A DNA stretch of 64,000 bases from SIRX01 sp965213905 (lineage in GTDB: Bacteria > Actinomycetota > Rubrobacteria > Rubrobacterales > Rubrobacteraceae), in assembly GCA_965213905.1 (NCBI GenBank), contig OZ243922.1:2542001-2606000 (forward strand), in the 5' to 3' direction. This document shows, piece by piece, positions 58,996 to 64,000 of this stretch. The notes under the pieces were generated by a model, which saw only the letters and a list, made by a program, of their open reading frames with translations, was not told the origin of the DNA and did not search any database. The translations under genes were made by a program, and so were the position numbers. Every line of letters begins with the position of its first letter. Position 1 is the stretch's first letter.

Positions 58996-60767
58996 GACCG
59001 GGAGCCCGGAGCCTCCGGGTCCAAGCCGGGCGCGGAGATCTCCCGCTTGAGCGAGTCTACCTCGCCGTCGAGCTCCGCCAGGGTGTCGCGGGCCTCGGTC
59101 ATGCGGGCGTGTTCCGTACGCACGAAGCGGGTGTAAGGCGCTATCGCCTCGCGCATCCGCTCCACGGAGCGGGCAAGCTCCGTCTCGAACTGGCGCGTTA
59201 CCACCTCGTCCAGTTTCCCCCGGAGCGTGTCGGTCTTCTCCCGAAACTCTTCGCGGGCCTTGCGCCGCCGGTTCGGGATGATGAAAAAGCCCAGCCCCGC
59301 CAGAAGAAGCGCCGAGAGGGTCATGGTCACGTCCACCGCGGCGGCCATCGCGACCGTCGCGACCGCGGTTCCAAGGCCCAAAGCCCCGACCTCGGCGGCC
59401 AGGGTCTGGGCGACGGCGCCTTGGAGGGAGAGGGCTATTTGCTCCGACTCGCGTTCGCGGTCGTAGTTGCGGACCACGTCGGTGGCGTTCTTGCCGACGG
59501 AGCGGATAACCTGGCTCCGGTTGTACTCGAAGTTGTCGCCGACCTCCCCGATCAAGTGTTCGTTGTATTGCGCCTGCCGGCGGCGGTTGACGTACTCCAC
59601 GATGTCGCGCCACTGCTTGAGGTTCCGGTCAACCATCCAGTCCACTAACTCGTCCACCCGCTCGTCTATGAGCGACTCGGTGTCGCCGATGACCTCGCGC
59701 TGGAAACGCTCTTGTATCCGCTCCCGCCGGACCAGTTCCGCCACGTTTCCGATACGGATGTTGTCCTCGAACCAGGCGTCGCCCCGCTCGTTCAAGGAGT
59801 GGATGATGTTCCCGATCTCCGCCATCCGCGCCTCGAAGTCCCGTCGCATGTCCTCCTGGAAAAGCTCCAACTGCGACTCGACGTTCTCCGAAGTCTTGAA
59901 ATCGTCCTCCAGCAAGCTCATCCGCTCGCCGACCGACTCCCGGTAGCGGCGCACCAACTCCTCCACGACCCCCAGCGGGCTCTCTAGTTTGATCCGCACC
60001 CGCCCCTCCTCGTCCAGGAGGTCCGTGATGTACTCCTCCAACTCGCCGAGGCCGCTGGCTTTCAACAGGGCGTCGCGCTCCATGCCGCTGGAGGCGGCCT
60101 TTGCCTTGCGGGCCAGCAGGGAAGAGACGAAGAAGATCGGGGGTGTCAGGCCCAGCATGGAGTGGATGCCGTCGGTGACGAAGGAGCGGACCTTCTCGGC
60201 GCTCTCGTCACCGTCCAGCAGGTCGGACTTGTTTACGACCAGCAGGATCTTCTTTCCCCAGTCCCGGATCAACTCCAGGTACCCGCGTTCGCTCTCGGTC
60301 AGCGGCCGTTCGGCAGAGGTTATAAAAAGCACCAGGTCCGAGCGCGGAACGAAACTGCGGGACAGCTCCTCGTGGTGGCGGATAATGGCGTTGGTCCCCG
60401 GTGTATCCACGATGGAGATTTCCCGTAAGAACTCGTTCGGATACCCTTTCTCCAGGATGCCTTCGCGGAGCTCGCGGCGTTCCGGCTCCTCGCTGTGGCG
60501 GAGCAGGGTAATGCGGTCCGTGGTCGGCGTAACGCCCTCGGTAGCAATTTCCGCCCCCAAGAGAGAATTTACGAAAGCCGATTTGCCCGAGTTGAACTCC
60601 CCGACGATAACCAGCAAAAACAACTCTTCCAGGTCCGAGAGTGTCTGCTCTACCAAGTCCGCATCCTCTTTCGGCGCGCCGAAATCTCCCAAGAACTCGA
60701 TCAGGGTCCCGAGAAGCGCCCGCTCCCTCCCCAAAAGGTCTTTGCGGTTGTCGTCGAGTATCTGCAA
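58992..60767 (-). CDS. Bacterial dynamin-like GTPase
   Basis: A 591-residue dynamin-superfamily GTPase. G1 GEFNSGKS (56-63), G2 TPTTD (80-84), G3 DTPG (121-124) and G4 NKSD (179-182) are intact. Long helical regions follow, then a hydrophobic paddle of two segments near residues 440-495 (VATVAMAAAVDVTMTLSALLLAGLGFFII) and a C-terminal helical bundle. Such proteins remodel or protect membranes. TTG 60767 is chosen because AGAGAGGA precedes it; GTG 60794 is possible but lacks a ribosome site. A single-copy gene, not the usual side-by-side pair. Confidence 0.87.
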   Translation of the reverse strand: MQILDDNRKDLLGRERALLGTLIEFLGDFGAPKEDADLVEQTLSDLEELFLLVIVGEFNSGKSAFVNSLLGAEIATEGVTPTTDRITLLRHSEEPERRELREGILEKGYPNEFLREISIVDTPGTNAIIRHHEELSRSFVPRSDLVLFITSAERPLTESERGYLELIRDWGKKILLVVNKSDLLDGDESAEKVRSFVTDGIHSMLGLTPPIFFVSSLLARKAKAASSGMERDALLKASGLGELEEYITDLLDEEGRVRIKLESPLGVVEELVRRYRESVGERMSLLEDDFKTSENVESQLELFQEDMRRDFEARMAEIGNIIHSLNERGDAWFEDNIRIGNVAELVRRERIQERFQREVIGDTESLIDERVDELVDWMVDRNLKQWRDIVEYVNRRRQAQYNEHLIGEVGDNFEYNRSQVIRSVGKNATDVVRNYDRERESEQIALSLQGAVAQTLAAEVGALGLGTAVATVAMAAAVDVTMTLSALLLAGLGFFIIPNRRRKAREEFREKTDTLRGKLDEVVTRQFETELARSVERMREAIAPYTRFVRTEHARMTEARDTLAELDGEVDSLKREISAPGLDPEAPGSRS

Positions 60768-60839
60768 GCCTGTTCCTCTCTTCCTGCCAGCCACCTAAAT
60801 ATATACGATTCGTAAAAGACCCGGAGCCGGTGGCCCGTT

Positions 60840-60852
60840 CGTAGTAAGCTGT
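60840..60852 (+). promoter_or_regulatory. Motif CGTAGTAAGCTGT before EamA gene 1
   Basis: The same 13 bases occur at 61,868-61,880 before the second EamA gene, at nearly the same distance from the start. Likely part of the duplicated promoter. Confidence 0.45.
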
Positions 60853-60886
60853 GGGCTTCCCGCGAGTTCGTTCTGTAGGGGGCTAC

Positions 60887-61783
60887 TTGCAGTTGTTCGG
60901 CAAACGGCGATACGTGGTGCTGGCGTTCGCCTTGCTGGTCGTGTTCTGGGGTTCGGCGTTCTCGGTGGTGAAGATCGGCCTAGAATACTCACCGCCAATG
61001 CTCTTCGCCGGGCTGCGAACTCTCCTCGGCGGCCTCGCCATGCTGCTCGTCGCGATGGCGTGGGGCGGAAATCCTCACTTGAAGCGCGACTGGCCGGTTT
61101 TTCTGCTGCTAGCCGCTTTCAACGTGGTCTTTTTTATCGGGTTTCAAACATCGGCGATCCTTTACCTGCCCTCCGGGACGGCGGCGGTGCTGGTGTACCT
61201 GCAACCCATACTCGTGGGGCTATTGGCGTGGTTTATCCTGGGCGAGCCGCTCTCGGCGGCCAAGGTACTCGGCCTGGTACTGGGTTTCTCCGGCATAGTC
61301 GCGGTGAGCACCGGAAGCCTCTCCGGCATCATATCTCCCCTCGGGGTGGTTTTCGGGGTGGGTTCGGCGTTTTTCTGGGCTCTGGGGACGGTCTTTTTCA
61401 AGCGGTACGAGGCCCGAATCTCGACGATGTGGGCCGTGGCGCTGCCGTTTGTGGTCGGGGGTGGCGTCCTCACGGTTTTCGGAACGGCCGTCGAGTCCTG
61501 GTCGGATGTGGCTTTTTCCGGCCCGCTGTTGGCGAGCCTGGCCTACGTGTCGCTCGTCGGGATAGCGGCGGCGTGGCTATTGTGGTTCGGCCTGATCCGG
61601 GCCGGAGAGGCGAGCCGGGTGGCGGCCTACGTCTTTTTCGTGCCCCTCGTGGGTATAGTCGTCGGGGCGATCTTTCTCGGGGAGCGCCTGACGCCCTCGC
61701 TCCTGGTCGGCGCGGCCCTGATCACAGCCGGCATCTACCTCGTTAACCGTTCACCCGCCGGGAAGAACGAGGCCGACGGGTAA
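60887..61783 (+). CDS. EamA-family transporter, tandem copy 1
   Basis: A 298-residue, ten-helix drug/metabolite transporter. Both EamA halves are visible: VVFWGSAFSVVKIGLEYSPPMLFAGLRTLLGG and, after residue 150, FWALGTVFFKRYEARISTMWAV. The TTG at 60887 matches the start of the second copy and has AGGGGG before it. Probably exports an amino acid or similar small molecule; not determinable. Confidence 0.85.
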   Translation: MQLFGKRRYVVLAFALLVVFWGSAFSVVKIGLEYSPPMLFAGLRTLLGGLAMLLVAMAWGGNPHLKRDWPVFLLLAAFNVVFFIGFQTSAILYLPSGTAAVLVYLQPILVGLLAWFILGEPLSAAKVLGLVLGFSGIVAVSTGSLSGIISPLGVVFGVGSAFFWALGTVFFKRYEARISTMWAVALPFVVGGGVLTVFGTAVESWSDVAFSGPLLASLAYVSLVGIAAAWLLWFGLIRAGEASRVAAYVFFVPLVGIVVGAIFLGERLTPSLLVGAALITAGIYLVNRSPAGKNEADG

Positions 61784-61839
61784 CCGGATACCGGTCCGTG
61801 AAGCTACCTGGCCCCACCGAACGCCGGATACGCGCCCCG

Positions 61840-61865
61840 AACCCGGGAAACGCTTCCGGGTTTTC
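61840..61865 (+). terminator. Intrinsic terminator after EamA gene 1
   Basis: AACCCGGGAA, loop ACGC, TTCCGGGTT with one bulge, followed by TTC-rich bases. One of few terminators here with a U-tract. Confidence 0.65.
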
Positions 61866-61867
61866 TC

Positions 61868-61880
61868 CGTAGTAAGCTGT
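61868..61880 (+). promoter_or_regulatory. Motif CGTAGTAAGCTGT before EamA gene 2
   Basis: Second copy of the conserved 13-mer, three bases after the terminator of EamA gene 1, so the second gene probably has its own promoter. Confidence 0.45.
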
Positions 61881-61914
61881 CCGGGTCGTTTTGTAGGCCC
61901 TTTTGGGAGAGATC

Positions 61915-62811
61915 TTGCAGCTTTTTGGAAGGCGACGTTACGTGGTGCTGGCGTTTGCGCTGCTGGTTTTGTTCTGGGGCTCCGCCTTCGCGGTAGTCAA
62001 GGTCGGGCTCGAGTATTCGCCTCCCATGCTCTTTGCAGGCCTGAGAATCCTGCTAGGTGGCTTCGCAATTTTGCTCGTGGCTGCCGTTTGGGGCGGGGAC
62101 CCGCATTTGGGGCGCGACTGGCCGGTTTTTCTGCTGCTGGCGGCTTTCAACGGGACGTTCTTCTTCGGGTTCCAGACGTTGGCTATCTTGAACCTGCCGT
62201 CCGGTACGGCGGCGGTCTTGGAGTACCTGCAGCCGGTACTGGTCGGGCTACTAGCCTGGATGGTCCTGGACGAGTCGCTCTCATCGTCCAAAATCGTCGG
62301 CCTAATACTGGGTTTCTCTGGAATTATCGCGGTGAGTACCGGAAGCCTCTTTGGAAATCTGTCTCCGATTGGGGTGGCGTTCGGGGCTGGCTCGGCGCTT
62401 TCCTGGGCTTTTGGGACGGTCTTTTTCAAACGGTATGAGTCGAGGATTTCGACGATGTGGGCTGTGGCGATACCGTTTGTGGTTGGGGGCACGGTACTGA
62501 CGCTTTTTAGCCTTTTTACAGAGTCCTGGGCGGAGGTGTCTCCGGCAGGCGTGCTCTTCGCGAGCCTCTTTTACGTGTCGCTCGTCGAGATAGCGCTGGC
62601 GTGGTTGATCTGGTTCGCCCTGATTCGGGCCGGGGAGGCGAGCCGCGTCGCGGTTTACGTTTTCTTCGTGCCCGTAGTTAGCATAGTGATCGGGGCGGTC
62701 TTCCTCGACGAGCGGCTAACGGCGTCCCTACTGATCGGGGCCGTCCTGATCGTCACCGGCGTCTATTTGGTAAACCGCTCGTCAACCGGAGAACATGAAT
62801 CCGCCAACTAA
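61915..62811 (+). CDS. EamA-family transporter, tandem copy 2
   Basis: A 298-residue paralogue of the preceding gene, aligning over the full length without gaps at the start (LQLFGRRRYVVLAFALLVLFWGS). TTG 61915 has GGGAGA at 61,905-61,910. Codons are less GC-biased than in copy 1, so the copies have drifted for some time. Substrate unknown. Confidence 0.85.
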   Translation: MQLFGRRRYVVLAFALLVLFWGSAFAVVKVGLEYSPPMLFAGLRILLGGFAILLVAAVWGGDPHLGRDWPVFLLLAAFNGTFFFGFQTLAILNLPSGTAAVLEYLQPVLVGLLAWMVLDESLSSSKIVGLILGFSGIIAVSTGSLFGNLSPIGVAFGAGSALSWAFGTVFFKRYESRISTMWAVAIPFVVGGTVLTLFSLFTESWAEVSPAGVLFASLFYVSLVEIALAWLIWFALIRAGEASRVAVYVFFVPVVSIVIGAVFLDERLTASLLIGAVLIVTGVYLVNRSSTGEHESAN

Positions 62812-62911
62812 GACTGCGACGGGGTGCGGACGTTGACATCCCCGCCGGCGCTAGTCTAATGTAGCCGGAGAACTCACACGGAAAACTGTCTACGTCCGGA
62901 AGGTCAACCTT

Positions 62912-64000
62912 TTGAAGCTGAAGTTCCTCGTCATATCGGATGCCCACCTGGGGGAGGCGCCCTCGATGCTCTCGTACCCGGAGGGCCGCCGGCACCTGCG
63001 GGACGTGGTGCTGGAGCACCTCGGCGGCGGCGAAAAGGTCGAGGCCGAGCAACTCATATTGCTCGGGGACATACCGGAGAGGTCGCACGCAACCCCAGAG
63101 GAGATGTTCTCCAGTACCCACGGTTTTATGGAATCCTTGTCAGAAGCGGTGACTTTCGACAAGCTCGTATACACCCCCGGAAACCACGACCATACTTTGT
63201 GGACCGCGTACTGCGAAAAGCTGTACGGAAGCGGGACCGCCGGCTGCATAACCGCGCCGCAAGGGGACCCGGTAGTCCGCGCCGGGAACCGGGTGGACGC
63301 CAACGACAGCGCCGGAGAGTTGCTGACGACGATCTTCGGTTACCCGGACGGCCGGGCCTGGAACACTATCGAAGATGAGAAAGTGAACATCTCCTTCGCC
63401 AACCCGCTCTACGCCGAGAGCTTCAACGGGCGCACCTACGTCTTCTCCCACGGCACCCATTTTCGTAAGGAGGTGACGTCCCCGCGTTGGGCGCGCCGGG
63501 TGGCGGAGTTGCTGACCTCAAACGGTGTGCTGGGCGACTTCCAGGTCATCTCCGAGGGGGACGTGCGGGAGGCGCAAAACCTGGAAGAGCTGGAGCGGGT
63601 GGTGGCGCCGTTTATAGACGCGCTGCTGCCCGCCTACGAGAACAACCCGGTTTCGATGCTCGACGAGGCGGGTTATCTAATGGCGGTCCTGAGCGGTCGG
63701 TTCGGCCTGCGGCGGCAGAGCCCGGACGAGACCCGTCTCTTTGCGGCGGAAGAGCTCCCGGAGGTGCCGGAAGACAGGATCCCACACCTCACCTCGAACG
63801 GGGAGGCCTCCGTCCTCCCCCTGGAGCTGTGCATGGAATATTTCCTGCCGCACATGAAGACGCACCTGCAAAAGCATGGCATGTACGAAGACGACGTTAC
63901 CTTCGTCTACGGCGACACCCACGACGGGGGCTGGGGAGAGTTGCTGTTGGAAGACGGCCTGCAAATGCGCGTTTACAACACCGGCGGCTGGGTCACCTAC
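62912..64000 (+). CDS. Metallophosphoesterase, large type, 3' end outside window
   Basis: At least 363 residues, cut off by the window end. Two-metal phosphoesterase motifs: ISDAHLG, LLGDIPE, YTPGNHDH, the His in VFSHGTHF and, far downstream, VYGDTHDGGW. The long spacing between GNHD and GDTH shows a large insert. It is not closely related to the small tandem pair at 0.7-2.4 kb. TTG 62912 follows GGAAGG. Confidence 0.8.
   Translation, partial: MKLKFLVISDAHLGEAPSMLSYPEGRRHLRDVVLEHLGGGEKVEAEQLILLGDIPERSHATPEEMFSSTHGFMESLSEAVTFDKLVYTPGNHDHTLWTAYCEKLYGSGTAGCITAPQGDPVVRAGNRVDANDSAGELLTTIFGYPDGRAWNTIEDEKVNISFANPLYAESFNGRTYVFSHGTHFRKEVTSPRWARRVAELLTSNGVLGDFQVISEGDVREAQNLEELERVVAPFIDALLPAYENNPVSMLDEAGYLMAVLSGRFGLRRQSPDETRLFAAEELPEVPEDRIPHLTSNGEASVLPLELCMEYFLPHMKTHLQKHGMYEDDVTFVYGDTHDGGWGELLLEDGLQMRVYNTGGWVTY

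Overview
The window reads as chromosomal DNA of a high-GC Gram-positive bacterium, most like a deep-branching actinomycete of the Rubrobacter type. This is inferred from gene content, the many GTG and TTG starts with GGAGG-type ribosome sites, and long chains of overlapping genes; no database search was possible. Sigma70-like promoters of the form TTxxxA, 16 to 18 bp, TAxAcT can be seen before several tRNAs and genes.

Layout. 1-9.75 kb holds the end of argH, two tandem metallophosphoesterases, a four-gene OpuC-type glycine betaine/choline ABC transporter on the minus strand, an FAD oxidoreductase, small membrane proteins, a recombinase-like protein without its serine, tRNA-Pro and a ParB-fold (SerK/SbnI-like) protein. 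9.8-23.95 kb is a purine operon: purA, purD, (membrane protein), purB, purC, (50-aa ORF), purS, purQ, purL, (GNAT), (31-aa ORF), purF, (GNAT), purM, purN, purH, nearly all coupled by TTGA, GTGA, ATGA or TGATG overlaps. purE and purK are not in the window. A PsiE-like gene follows, then tRNA-Lys, -Glu and -Val.

At 24.74-26.68 kb a decayed integrative element sits in the 3' end of tRNA-Val: integrase remnant, paired arm-type repeats, a two-gene unknown module and a degenerate second copy of the tRNA end. From 26.9 to 50.9 kb lies a surface polysaccharide region: epimerase and PIG-L deacetylase, a PAS-GGDEF-EAL protein, a LuxR regulator, glycosyltransferases, secreted GH6 and GH26 hydrolases, flippase, two O-antigen-ligase-like proteins, Wzc-type tyrosine kinase, sulfotransferase, WbaP-type priming transferase, nucleotide-sugar dehydrogenase, an LPXTG protein and a Wzb-type phosphatase. 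Together they suggest a membrane-primed, possibly sulfated acidic exopolysaccharide under tyrosine-phosphorylation and c-di-GMP control.

51.1-56.3 kb carries an MFS exporter and two HD-GYP proteins. The first HD-GYP gene is preceded by a striking leader (52,348-52,611): a duplicated 39-bp cassette makes a chain of three tiny overlapping ORFs leading into a 15-bp hairpin. 56.4-64 kb has tRNA-Asp, thioredoxin, a methyltransferase, tRNA-Phe, a lipoprotein, a dynamin-like GTPase, two tandem EamA transporters and a truncated metallophosphoesterase. The Lys-Glu-(Val) and Asp-Phe tRNAs may be halves of one ancestral cluster split by the surface region.
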